Made by a program: the position numbers and the translations under genes
Notes under the pieces: model-generated
The model's input: the letters and a program-made list of their open reading frames with translations, nothing else
Told to the model about the DNA's origin: nothing
The model's database searches: none
Shown: positions 30,299 to 37,302 of the stretch, in pieces
Numbering within the stretch: position 1 is the first letter of the stretch
Layout: each line of letters opens with the position of its first letter
Assembly: GCA_019117285.1 (NCBI GenBank)
Contig: DXAA01000012.1
Location: forward strand, 1 to 56,469
Direction: 5' to 3'
Source: Candidatus Limosilactobacillus intestinigallinarum
GTDB taxonomy: Bacteria > Bacillota > Bacilli > Lactobacillales > Lactobacillaceae
DNA length: 56,469 nt

Positions 30299-30715
30299 AT
30301 GGCCGTTACAGTTTATAGAGCAACCGTGTCGAGTACGGACCGTCCGCACAAGTACGTCGCCCAGGTTCGTGATTTTACGATGACCTTTGATGAGCCACGG
30401 GTCGCCGGTGGTCTAAATGAAGGCATGCGTCCGTAAGAGGCAATCCTCTGCTCGCTCGGCGCCTGCGAGGATATCGTTGCCGGGACCTTTAGCAAGGCAA
30501 AGAAGTTTAAGTATTCCTCCCTGTACCTTCCGCTATCCTGGACCGATACGGGGGCGGACCAGATTCCGGAGATTCACATGAGTGCCCACTTCCGGACCCC
30601 CAACACGAAGAAAGAGGAGAAGGCCTTCGTGGAATTCATGGAAAACACCTGCCCAGTCCGGGACAACCTGGCCAATGGGGTACCGATTGTCACTAAATCC
30701 GTTGAGACCGCGTAG
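30299..30715 (+). pseudogene. OsmC family protein gene with an in-frame stop
   Basis: AGGAGG precedes ATG 30299, and a 138-codon frame encodes an OsmC protein with both reactive cysteines (CSLGACEDIVAGTF and NTCPVRDNLANG), but codon 46 is TAA (30434-30436, in MRP-stop-EAILCSLGAC). A single base change would restore it. Unless the stop is read through or is a sequence error, the gene that could work as the peroxidase is dead while the cysteine-poor paralogue is intact. Confidence 0.82.
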
Positions 30716-30760
30716 GGATGATCAAGGTCCGCCCATTCCTGCCTTATCAATCGGATACTC

Positions 30761-30789
30761 TTTACAAAAAGTTAGTGAAGAGCTATACC
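30761..30789 (+). promoter_or_regulatory. Promoter of the riboflavin operon
   Basis: TTTACA (30761-30766), 17-base spacer, TATACC (30784-30789), about 20 bases upstream of the FMN aptamer. Confidence 0.6.
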
Positions 30790-30809
30790 TTAAGAAAATT
30801 AAATAAAAT

Positions 30810-30944
30810 TTCTTCGGGGCAGGGTGAAATTCCCAACCGACGGTGACAAGTGCAGCTTGAAGTCCGTGACCCGTTGATTACCATAATCAACGGTTGAACC
30901 AGTGGAAGTCTGGTACCGACAGTATAGTCTGGATGGGAGAAGAA
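30810..30944 (+). promoter_or_regulatory. FMN riboswitch (RFN element)
   Basis: Conserved RFN segments are all visible: TTCGGGGCAGGGTGAAATTC, CCGACGGTGAC, the variable stem CGTTGATTACCATAATCAACG, GAACCAGTGGAAGTCTGGT, ACCGACAGTATAGTCTGGAT and closing GGGAGAAGA. Binding of FMN is known to favour termination or hide the ribosome site in riboflavin operons. A short hairpin (ACGGTA..TACCGT, 30951-30972) follows and may take part in the switch. Confidence 0.95.
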
Positions 30945-30991
30945 ATAAAAAACGGTAGTGTCATATTACCGTCAGTGGATTTAAATATCGG

Positions 30992-31028
30992 CCCCGGGTA
31001 GCAAATATGTTACCCGGGTTTAATTTTT
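30992..31028 (+). terminator. Riboswitch-controlled terminator 1
   Basis: CCCGGGTA and TACCCGGG pair around ten bases, followed by TTTAATTTTT. Confidence 0.8.
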
Positions 31029-31054
31029 AAAACCTTATTTGTCCTACCCTAACT

Positions 31055-31085
31055 AGCCTCGAGGAAATTCCTTGAGGCTTTTTTT
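31055..31085 (+). terminator. Second terminator directly before ribD
   Basis: AGCCTCGAGG and CCTTGAGGCT pair around five bases, followed by TTTTTTT ending a few bases before the ribD ribosome site. Confidence 0.8.
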
Positions 31086-31104
31086 GTGGAGGAGGTAAGG
31101 ATAA

Positions 31105-32169
31105 ATGAGCAACGATGAGCAGTGGATGCGGCTGGCAATTAGACAGGCCTGCCAGGCGGACTACCAGACCTGGCAAAATCCCCGCGTTGGTGCCGTGGTG
31201 ATCAAGGAACACCAGGTGCTAGCGGTCGGGCATACCCAACAGTTTGGTGGCCCCCATGCTGAACGGGACGTGATTAGTAAGCTCACGGCCAAGCAGTTAG
31301 CAAATGCCACCCTGTATGTCACCCTGGAGCCCTGTAACCACTATGGAAAGCAGCCGCCCTGTACGCAATTAATCGTTGAGTCAGGGATTAAACGGGTGGT
31401 AATCGCGGAGACCGATCCGCATTCGCTGGTGACGGGCAAGGGGATCCAATATTTACGTGATCACGGGATAGCGGTGACGACCGGGGTATTAACGGCGCAA
31501 GCGATGGAGGTGAACCCGCACTACAACTACTATTTCCGGACACACCAGCCCTGGGTAACGGTGAAACAGGCCATCTCACTAGACGGTAAGGTTGCTGCCG
31601 GTAGGGGGAAACAGACGGCCATCACTAACCAACGGGTATATGACATTGTGCATCGTGAGCGGGCCTGGTATCACGGCATTCTGATTGGTAGTGAAACCGC
31701 CATTGTCGATGACCCGCGGCTAACGGTTAACGTCACAACGGCATTTCCGCCCGTGCGGATCGTTATCGACCGTCGGGGACGGCTGGCTGACCACCCTAAT
31801 TTACAATTGCTACACAATTCGCGAGCGAAGACATGGGTGTTTTCGGAAAATTCCGGCTTAGCAAATGTGTTGAGCAAAACTCGGGCAGAAGTAATCTGCC
31901 TGGCAGATTGCTCAATCGAAAGGGTAATTGAAGAGTGTGGTCGCCGGGGCTTACAGTCGCTGTACGTCGAAGGGGGGCCCACTATTCAACAAGCATTGGT
32001 TGATGGTAACTTGGTCAATGAATTGATTACCTACTTGAGTCCCCAGTTTATTGGCCGGCAGGGTGTGGCAGCCGTTCAGGTCCCCCCAACCGTAAAAATG
32101 GTCGCCACCGATACAAAATTATTAGGTAACAATGTCCGAATTGAAGGTCAGGTGAAGCAAAATGTTTAG
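31105..32169 (+). CDS. ribD: Bifunctional riboflavin deaminase/reductase RibD
   Basis: 354 residues. N-terminal cytidine-deaminase-like domain with zinc ligands in GGPHAERDVIS (His, Glu proton shuttle) and TLEPCNHYGKQPPCTQLI (two Cys). The C-terminal reductase domain starts near 145 (PWVTVKQAISLDGKVA) and contains the NADPH-site glycine loop YVEGGPTIQQALVD. It converts the pyrimidine from GTP cyclohydrolase II to the 5-amino-6-ribitylamino-uracil phosphate. First gene of the operon, ribosome site GGAGGAGGTAAGG. Confidence 0.95.
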   Translation: MSNDEQWMRLAIRQACQADYQTWQNPRVGAVVIKEHQVLAVGHTQQFGGPHAERDVISKLTAKQLANATLYVTLEPCNHYGKQPPCTQLIVESGIKRVVIAETDPHSLVTGKGIQYLRDHGIAVTTGVLTAQAMEVNPHYNYYFRTHQPWVTVKQAISLDGKVAAGRGKQTAITNQRVYDIVHRERAWYHGILIGSETAIVDDPRLTVNVTTAFPPVRIVIDRRGRLADHPNLQLLHNSRAKTWVFSENSGLANVLSKTRAEVICLADCSIERVIEECGRRGLQSLYVEGGPTIQQALVDGNLVNELITYLSPQFIGRQGVAAVQVPPTVKMVATDTKLLGNNVRIEGQVKQNV

Positions 32170-32764
32170 TGGTTTAGTAAGTGGAACAGGGAAAATAAGC
32201 AAAATGAAGGTCGGTCAAAGGACGATTACGTTGGCGGTTGCGCTGACTAGCTCCCGCTTCTTAGCGCAGGCTCAGGTAGGCGATTCGATTGCCATCGACG
32301 GAACGTGTCTAACGATTGAAGACCTTAGTGACCGGCAATTTACGGTGACGCTGATGCCGCAGACGTTTAAGAAGACGACTTTTAAGGATCGGCAGGTGGG
32401 CGATTTGGTTAATCTTGAACGCTCCTTACAAGTGGGCTCACGACTGGAGGGACACATTGTCACGGGCCATGTTGATGAGGTAACACAAGTCGTTGACCGG
32501 CGGCAAAACGAAAACGCCATTGAACTGGTGTTTAACCTACCGAATCGTTTAGCTGGCCAGGTGGTCGCGCAAGGCAGCGTGGCCATTAACGGGGTCAGTC
32601 TGACGGTGATGACGGCAACGAAAGATACCTTCAGCGTCGGGCTGATTCCGCATACCCAAACCGTTACCAACCTTGATGAATTACGGATCGGCAGTCGAGT
32701 CAACCTTGAGACTGATATCTTGGGCAAATACGTTAATGTAAACTTGAAGGCGAGGGAATACTAA
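32162..32764 (+). CDS. ribE: Riboflavin synthase alpha subunit
   Basis: 200 residues built from two lumazine-binding repeats: MFSGLVSGTGKISKM...GDSIAIDGTCLTIED (1-95) and GHIVTGHVDEVTQV...GSVAINGVSLTVM (96-190). The trimer dismutates two 6,7-dimethyl-8-ribityllumazine to riboflavin. It overlaps the ribD end by eight bases. Confidence 0.95.
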   Translation: MFSGLVSGTGKISKMKVGQRTITLAVALTSSRFLAQAQVGDSIAIDGTCLTIEDLSDRQFTVTLMPQTFKKTTFKDRQVGDLVNLERSLQVGSRLEGHIVTGHVDEVTQVVDRRQNENAIELVFNLPNRLAGQVVAQGSVAINGVSLTVMTATKDTFSVGLIPHTQTVTNLDELRIGSRVNLETDILGKYVNVNLKAREY

Positions 32765-33945
32765 TGGATGTTAAAAAGATACAGGATGCATTGGCACACC
32801 TTAAAGATGGTGGCCTAGTGATCGTAATGGATGATGAGGACCGGGAGGCAGAAGGTGACATGGTCGGTCTCGCAGGCCGGGCAACCCCACAAAAGGTAAA
32901 CTTCATGACCAAGTATGCCCGGGGGCTAATGTGTGTACCGATGGCGCCGGAAGTGGCGCAACGACTTCAGTTGCAGCAGATGACCGCCGATAATACCGAT
33001 CCGTTTGGGACGGCATTTACGATTAGCGTTGACCACAAGTCGACTACCACTGGGATTTCGGCCTTTGACCGCTGGCGAACGATCACGCATTTGGCGGATC
33101 CATCGGCTAAGAACGCGGATTTCTACAAGCCGGGCCATATTTTCCCGCTGGTTGCGAAGAAAGGTGGGGTCCTCGAGCGGAACGGGCATACCGAGGCAGC
33201 GATTGACCTCGCCAAGCTGGCGGGTGAAGCGCCGGTCGCCTACATTTGTGAGATTCTTAAGTCAAATGGTGAGATGGCACGCGCCAAGGAACTTCACGAG
33301 ATCGCGGACGAATATAGTTTGCCAATTATCACGATTAAGGAGTTGCAAGAGTATCGTAAAAGTGAAGTGAGTAGGCCGGTAGAGGAGGTTAAGCTGCCAA
33401 CCGAGTATGGTGATTTCAAGCTGCGGCGCTTTGCCGGCGACAACTTAGCCCTGATCAAGGGTGACATCCGCGGCGACGAGCCCGTGATGGTGCGCTTGCA
33501 CTCCGAATGTTTCACCGGGGATGTCTTAGGGTCGCTGCGCTGTGATTGTGGTCCTCAGTTACACGAGGCAATGCGGCGGATTGAAAAGCACGGCCGGGGA
33601 ATCGTCCTGTACTTACGGCAAGAAGGTCGGGGAATCGGTTTGCGAAATAAGCTAAAGGCCTACCGCTTGCAGGAACAAGGGTTTGACACCGTTGAGGCCA
33701 ACACTCATCTGGGTTTCAAGGCCGATGAGCGGCACTATGCAATGGCGGCCCAAATACTGAAAGAGTTAAGAGTCCGTAAAATTGACTTGCTGACAAACAA
33801 TCCGGATAAGATCGACCAGTTGCGGCTCGACGGAATTGAGATTAATCGTCGCTTGCCATTAGAGATCGCGCCGAACCTTCACGACCAGAAATACTTAATG
33901 ACCAAGAAGCAGAAGTTTCACCATCTCTTAAATTTGGAGGCCTAA
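32764..33945 (+). CDS. ribBA: Bifunctional DHBP synthase/GTP cyclohydrolase II
   Basis: 393 residues. The N-terminal RibB domain carries MDDEDREAEGDMVG (acidic metal site) and GHTEAAIDLAKLAG; the C-terminal RibA domain starts near 205 and has the zinc site SECFTGDVLGSLRCDCGPQL and the catalytic stretch YLRQEGRGIGLRNKLKAY. It makes both precursors of the pathway, from ribulose-5-phosphate and GTP. It overlaps ribE by one base at TAATG. Confidence 0.96.
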   Translation: MDVKKIQDALAHLKDGGLVIVMDDEDREAEGDMVGLAGRATPQKVNFMTKYARGLMCVPMAPEVAQRLQLQQMTADNTDPFGTAFTISVDHKSTTTGISAFDRWRTITHLADPSAKNADFYKPGHIFPLVAKKGGVLERNGHTEAAIDLAKLAGEAPVAYICEILKSNGEMARAKELHEIADEYSLPIITIKELQEYRKSEVSRPVEEVKLPTEYGDFKLRRFAGDNLALIKGDIRGDEPVMVRLHSECFTGDVLGSLRCDCGPQLHEAMRRIEKHGRGIVLYLRQEGRGIGLRNKLKAYRLQEQGFDTVEANTHLGFKADERHYAMAAQILKELRVRKIDLLTNNPDKIDQLRLDGIEINRRLPLEIAPNLHDQKYLMTKKQKFHHLLNLEA

Positions 33946-33948
33946 ACA

Positions 33949-34416
33949 ATGAATGAAATTAGTGGAAAATTTGATCAACATGATATGAAGATTGCGGTGG
34001 TGGTTGCTGATTTTAACGAGACCGTCACCCGGCAACTTAAGGATGGGGCGGTTAATACCCTGATTAAGTTTGGCCTAAGCAGTGACCAAATTAACGTTTA
34101 CCACGTCCCGGGGGCCTTTGAGATCCCATTCGCCGTTAAGCGGCTCCTCGCCAGCGGTAAGTTTGCGGGGATCATGACCCTGGGGGCAGTTATTAAGGGC
34201 GATACGGACCATTATGATCTAATTTGTCAAAATGTTACCAGTGCAATAATGCAGTTGAACCTGCAAGGCGCGGTCCCAGTAACGTTTGGGCTCCTGACGA
34301 CTGACAATATCGAGCAGGCAATGCAGCGGGCCGGTTTAAAGATGGGCAATGAGGGGGCCAGCACCGCGCAGAGCCTCCTCGAGATGGTCTCGCTGAATCA
34401 CCAATTGTCCGATTAG
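33949..34416 (+). CDS. ribH: 6,7-dimethyl-8-ribityllumazine synthase
   Basis: 155 residues, subunit of the lumazine synthase capsid. Conserved substrate-site segments are [46 protein letters not shown] (catalytic His) and [19 protein letters not shown]. Last gene of the riboflavin operon, three bases after ribBA, with GGAGG upstream. I see no strong terminator before the next promoter. Confidence 0.95.
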   Translation: MNEISGKFDQHDMKIAVVVADFNETVTRQLKDGAVNTLIKFGLSSDQINVYHVPGAFEIPFAVKRLLASGKFAGIMTLGAVIKGDTDHYDLICQNVTSAIMQLNLQGAVPVTFGLLTTDNIEQAMQRAGLKMGNEGASTAQSLLEMVSLNHQLSD

Positions 34417-34462
34417 GACGCAGCCTGCTGATTGGCGCAACAGGATTATGATGCGTCACCCT

Positions 34463-34514
34463 TTGACAAGCGCCACCAACCGTAATAAACTATTCAACAA
34501 AATATTTGAATAGT
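34463..34514 (+). promoter_or_regulatory. Promoter and ArsR-type operator of the rhodanese regulator
   Basis: TTGACA (34463-34468), 17-base spacer, TAAACT (34486-34491). A perfect inverted repeat, ACTATTCAA (34489-34497), eight bases, TTGAATAGT (34506-34514), covers the -10 end and start region. ATTCAA-N8-TTGAAT is the type of dyad bound by ArsR/SmtB dimers, so autorepression is likely. The same dyad recurs at 35261. Confidence 0.72.
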
Positions 34515-34526
34515 GAGGTGCGAACG

Positions 34527-35171
34527 ATGAATCAGCAAGCCCTTGAGTACAAAAACAAACTATATAAGGAGTTATCCCGGATTGGTAAGGGGCTTAGCAG
34601 TGACAAGCGCTTGGCGATCCTGGATTTGCTGTCCCAGTCCCCAAAGTCAGTCGAGCGCATTGCCCAGGAGACGGGAATCAGCGTGGCCAACACGTCACGC
34701 CACCTCCAGATCCTGAAGGATAGCCGATTGGTCAAGGCCGTCCAGGATGGCAACCACGTCATCTACCAGCTCGGCTCCCCCAAGATCCAGGCGCTTGTCG
34801 CCCTGCTGATTTCCGTGGGTGAGCAAGAGCTATCAGAGATTGGTGCCCTGCACGCCGAAGCTGAGCGGCCAAAGGATGTTAAGCCAATCGGCCTGGCGGA
34901 GGCGATCGGTGAGGCCCAGCAAGACCTGATTTTAGATGTGCGGCCGGCTGATGAATACGCGGCTGGTCATATTGATACGGCAATCAATATCCCGGTGGAT
35001 GAATTGTCGGCAAACATGTCACGGCTGCCAAAGAAAAAGACGATCATTGTGTACTGCCGTGGCCGGCTGTGCCCCTATGCCAACCTAGCAACCCAGCTGC
35101 TAAACCAGCATGGCTTCAGGGCCCGCAGCCTTAATTACAGTTTCTACGACTGGAAAAAGAAGAAACAGTAA
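34527..35171 (+). CDS. ArsR-type regulator fused to a rhodanese domain
   Basis: About 214 residues. Residues 1-95 are an ArsR winged helix (LYKELSRIGKGLSSDKRLAILDLLSQSPKSVERIAQETG, SVANTSRHLQILKDSRLV) and residues about 120-214 a rhodanese domain with active site VYCRGRLCPYANLATQLL, containing two cysteines (CRGRLC). No metal-binding Cys or His pair is visible in the ArsR part, so the rhodanese cysteine, persulfide-forming in this family, may be the sensor of sulfane sulfur or thiol stress. It precedes a thioredoxin/DsbA operon sharing its operator. GTGAGGTGCG favours ATG 34527. Confidence 0.87.
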   Translation: MNQQALEYKNKLYKELSRIGKGLSSDKRLAILDLLSQSPKSVERIAQETGISVANTSRHLQILKDSRLVKAVQDGNHVIYQLGSPKIQALVALLISVGEQELSEIGALHAEAERPKDVKPIGLAEAIGEAQQDLILDVRPADEYAAGHIDTAINIPVDELSANMSRLPKKKTIIVYCRGRLCPYANLATQLLNQHGFRARSLNYSFYDWKKKKQ

Positions 35172-35208
35172 AGTGGTTGAGAGATTAACGTCTCTCAGCC
35201 ACTTTTTA
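35171..35208 (+). terminator. Terminator after the ArsR-rhodanese gene
   Basis: AAGTGGTTGAGAG and CTCTCAGCCACTT pair around eight bases, followed by TTTT. Confidence 0.85.
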
Positions 35209-35226
35209 TTTAACGAGATTGATGTC

Positions 35227-35280
35227 TTGACTTATTAAAAGTAGGTGGTACTATTAAATCATTCAATTGATTTGTTGAAT
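35227..35280 (+). promoter_or_regulatory. Promoter and matching operator of the thioredoxin operon
   Basis: TTGACT (35227-35232), 16-base spacer, TACTAT (35249-35254), with the dyad ATTCAA (35261-35266), eight bases, TTGAAT (35275-35280) just after the start region. Half-sites and spacing equal those at 34492-34511. Confidence 0.7.
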
Positions 35281-35308
35281 AGTTTTATGAAAGCAAGGTG
35301 ATTAATCG

Positions 35309-35611
35309 ATGAACACGTTGCAATCAGACGTTATGACGCCGACCACGGGGCTAACCCTACTGGCCTTTGAGAATGATTGGTGTGCCCAATGCTATACTGA
35401 GCGCCCGGTCATTCAGCAGATTGCGGACGAGTATCGTGGCCAGCTGACCGTCCAGTCGGTTAACGTCAGCGCGGATACCGCACTCGCTGATAAGTATCAG
35501 GTAAAGACAGCGCCCAGTGTTGTGCTGGTTAAGAATGGCGAAGTGGTCGAAAAGATTCCCCGCTTCATCGATCATGACCAGCTGGCAGGGGTTATTCGTT
35601 ACTACTTATAG
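35309..35611 (+). CDS. Thioredoxin-like protein with WCAQC active site
   Basis: 100 residues, thioredoxin fold. The redox site is ENDWCAQCYTERPVIQQIA, the cis-proline turn VKTAPSVVLVKNGEVVEKI. The CAQC pair differs from CGPC and suggests a less reducing potential or a dedicated partner. First gene of the operon behind the shared ArsR-type operator. Confidence 0.83.
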   Translation: MNTLQSDVMTPTTGLTLLAFENDWCAQCYTERPVIQQIADEYRGQLTVQSVNVSADTALADKYQVKTAPSVVLVKNGEVVEKIPRFIDHDQLAGVIRYYL

Positions 35612-35640
35612 GAAACAATTAGTTTTACGGGAGGAAATCA

Positions 35641-36291
35641 ATGATGGAAATCAAATATTGGTCCGATATTGCATGCCCGTTTTGCTACATCGGTTCGAGC
35701 CGAATGAAGCGGGCAATGAAGGAAGTGGGACTTGCCGATAATACCAAGCTGGCGTTTAAATCCTTCCAGCTGGACCCGACCGCACCGCAGAAGACGACCG
35801 ACAGCTACCTCAACCACTTCACCCGGGGCAATGCGGCCCTGGAGCCCCAGGCCAAGCAGCAGATGGCCCAGATCGAGGCAATGGCTCACGGGGATGGCCT
35901 GCCGATGCAGATTGACCGGGTGGTTCCGACCAATACCATGGACGCCCACCGGTTGATCAAGTTGGCCGACAGTATGGATGATCCGGCCCTCACCGAGCGG
36001 GTTATCAAGCGCTTCTATCAGGTATACTTCAACGATGGCCAGTCGATCGCTGACCACGATGTCTTGACCCGGGCAGCCGTGGAAGCAGGCCTTGATCGGG
36101 ACGCGGTCGAACGGGTACTGACGACGGATGATTACCGGCAGGCCGTCATCGACGACGAGCGTGAGGCTCAGCAATCTGGGATTCAGGCGGCCCCGTTCTT
36201 CGTGATCAACAATAAGTACGGGATTAGCGGCGCCCAGCCCTATGAAGTCTTTGTGAAGGCCCTGAAGCAGATTCAGGCTGAGGAGGGATAA
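35641..36291 (+). CDS. DsbA family (FrnE-like) thiol oxidoreductase
   Basis: 216 residues. Thioredoxin fold with a helical insert: strand and active site EIKYWSDIACPFCYIGSSRM (CPFC), helical part about 60-160, and the cis-proline region IQAAPFFVINNKYGISGAQP near the end. No signal peptide, so it acts in the cytosol. It ends at TAATG shared with the next small gene. GGGAGG precedes tandem ATGs. Confidence 0.87.
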   Translation: MMEIKYWSDIACPFCYIGSSRMKRAMKEVGLADNTKLAFKSFQLDPTAPQKTTDSYLNHFTRGNAALEPQAKQQMAQIEAMAHGDGLPMQIDRVVPTNTMDAHRLIKLADSMDDPALTERVIKRFYQVYFNDGQSIADHDVLTRAAVEAGLDRDAVERVLTTDDYRQAVIDDEREAQQSGIQAAPFFVINNKYGISGAQPYEVFVKALKQIQAEEG

Positions 36292-36437
36292 TGATGGATA
36301 AGGATAAGGCAACCAGTTTCAAGACGTTTGGCAGCCAGGATGCGGCCGGCGTCTGCGGACCGGATGGCTGCAATATTGCGGCTCATCGTGAACTGACTAA
36401 ACAGGACAAGAAAACGGAGGAAAAACAACATGATTAA
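36291..36437 (+). CDS. 48-residue protein with a CGPDGC motif
   Basis: Starts inside the stop of the DsbA-like gene (TAATG, AGGAGGG upstream) and overlaps the trxA start by eight bases, so it is embedded in a tightly coupled operon. The peptide has KTFGSQDAAGVCGPDGCNIAA at its centre, with two cysteines four apart, and is charged at both ends. Similar Cys-rich tails end some FrnE-like DsbA proteins, so this may be a detached C-terminal tail working as a small redox or metal partner. That link is inference. Confidence 0.65.
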   Translation: MMDKDKATSFKTFGSQDAAGVCGPDGCNIAAHRELTKQDKKTEEKQHD

Positions 36438-36744
36438 GAACTTAACTGATCAAAACTTTGAACAAGAAACCAGTACGGGAGTAACGTTAACCGACTTTTG
36501 GGCAACCTGGTGCCCACCGTGCCGGATGCAGGGGCCAATCGTTGAAAAGATCGCCGCGGAATACGGCGACCGGGTCAAGGTTACCAAGATGGATGTCGAC
36601 GCTAACCAGGAAACACCGCTGAAGTTTGGCATCATGTCCATCCCGACCCTGATCGTCAAGAAGGACGGTCAGGTAGTGGAAAAACTGGTTGGCCTGCGCA
36701 GCAAGGACCAGTTGGAACAGGTCCTGAACCGGTACGCCGACTAG
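36430..36744 (+). CDS. trxA: Thioredoxin
   Basis: 104 residues, classical thioredoxin length. Active site DFWATWCPPCRMQGPIVEKIA, cis-Pro loop GIMSIPTLIVKKDGQVVEKLVG. The CPPC dipeptide replaces the usual CGPC, which normally shifts redox potential. Reduced by thioredoxin reductase in the family; no reductase gene is in the window. Confidence 0.9.
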   Translation: MIKNLTDQNFEQETSTGVTLTDFWATWCPPCRMQGPIVEKIAAEYGDRVKVTKMDVDANQETPLKFGIMSIPTLIVKKDGQVVEKLVGLRSKDQLEQVLNRYAD

Positions 36745-36757
36745 GAGGGTGACAAGA

Positions 36758-37078
36758 ATGGAAAAGATTCCCGTAATGAACAAGCAAGAACTACTGACCC
36801 GGCTGGGTGATGGCCAGTATGTCCTGGAATTTATGGCCGAGTGGTGTCCAGATTGCAACTTCATTAAGCCGCACCTGCCGGAGATCGAAGCCGACTTTCC
36901 GGAGTACCAGTTTCTTCAAGTGGACCGGGACCAAAACCTGGACCTCTTCAAGGAGTTCAATGTTTTCGGCATCCCAAGTTTTATTGTCTTTAAGGATGGC
37001 AAAGAGGCGGGCCGGCTGGTTAATAAGGCGCGGAAGACGAAGGAGGATGTGGAAACCTTCCTCCATAAGATCAAGTAA
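36758..37078 (+). CDS. Thioredoxin family protein with WCPDC active site
   Basis: About 106 residues. FMAEWCPDCNFIKPHLPEIEADF holds the CPDC site, and FNVFGIPSFIVFKDGKEAGRLVNKARKTKEDV the cis-proline and C-terminal helix. With the CAQC and CPPC proteins this makes three thioredoxin-fold proteins with different active-site dipeptides in one operon. AGGAGG nine bases upstream favours ATG 36758 over the touching GTG 36749. Confidence 0.85.
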   Translation: MEKIPVMNKQELLTRLGDGQYVLEFMAEWCPDCNFIKPHLPEIEADFPEYQFLQVDRDQNLDLFKEFNVFGIPSFIVFKDGKEAGRLVNKARKTKEDVETFLHKIK

Positions 37079-37099
37079 TAATATTAGGGAGGGTAAGTG

Positions 37100-37171
37100 A
37101 TGGGACAATTCATTGGTATTGCGGCGTTGGTGACCCTGTTGTTCGCGCTGGTCGCCGATACGCCTAAGTAG
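37100..37171 (+). CDS. 23-residue single-helix membrane peptide
   Basis: GGGAGGG (37087-37093) precedes ATG by six bases. The peptide MGQFIGIAALVTLLFALVADT-PK is one hydrophobic helix with a short polar tail, and its stop lies just ahead of the operon terminator. Very small membrane peptides are often missed in annotation; the position suggests a role with the thioredoxin operon, unproven. Confidence 0.55.
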   Translation: MGQFIGIAALVTLLFALVADTPK

Positions 37172-37183
37172 AGAGTAGCTATG

Positions 37184-37226
37184 TGTGAAGGGCACTGTTC
37201 AGATTTTCTGGGCGGTGCCTTTTCAC
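37184..37226 (+). terminator. Terminator of the thioredoxin operon
   Basis: GTGAAGGGCAC pairs with GTGCCTTTTCAC around an 18-base loop, with a T run inside the 3' arm. Confidence 0.7.
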
Positions 37227-37302
37227 TTGGCTTGAATTAATCTGTCAGGACTGGGAATTTGCCGGTCGGTACACTAAAATAGAAGAAAAGGGGATGAAGA
37301 TA

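Noticed and set aside
30582-30806. 74-codon frame across the osmC end and the riboswitch promoter
   Set aside because: It is in a different frame from the recognisable OsmC sequence and runs into promoter DNA.
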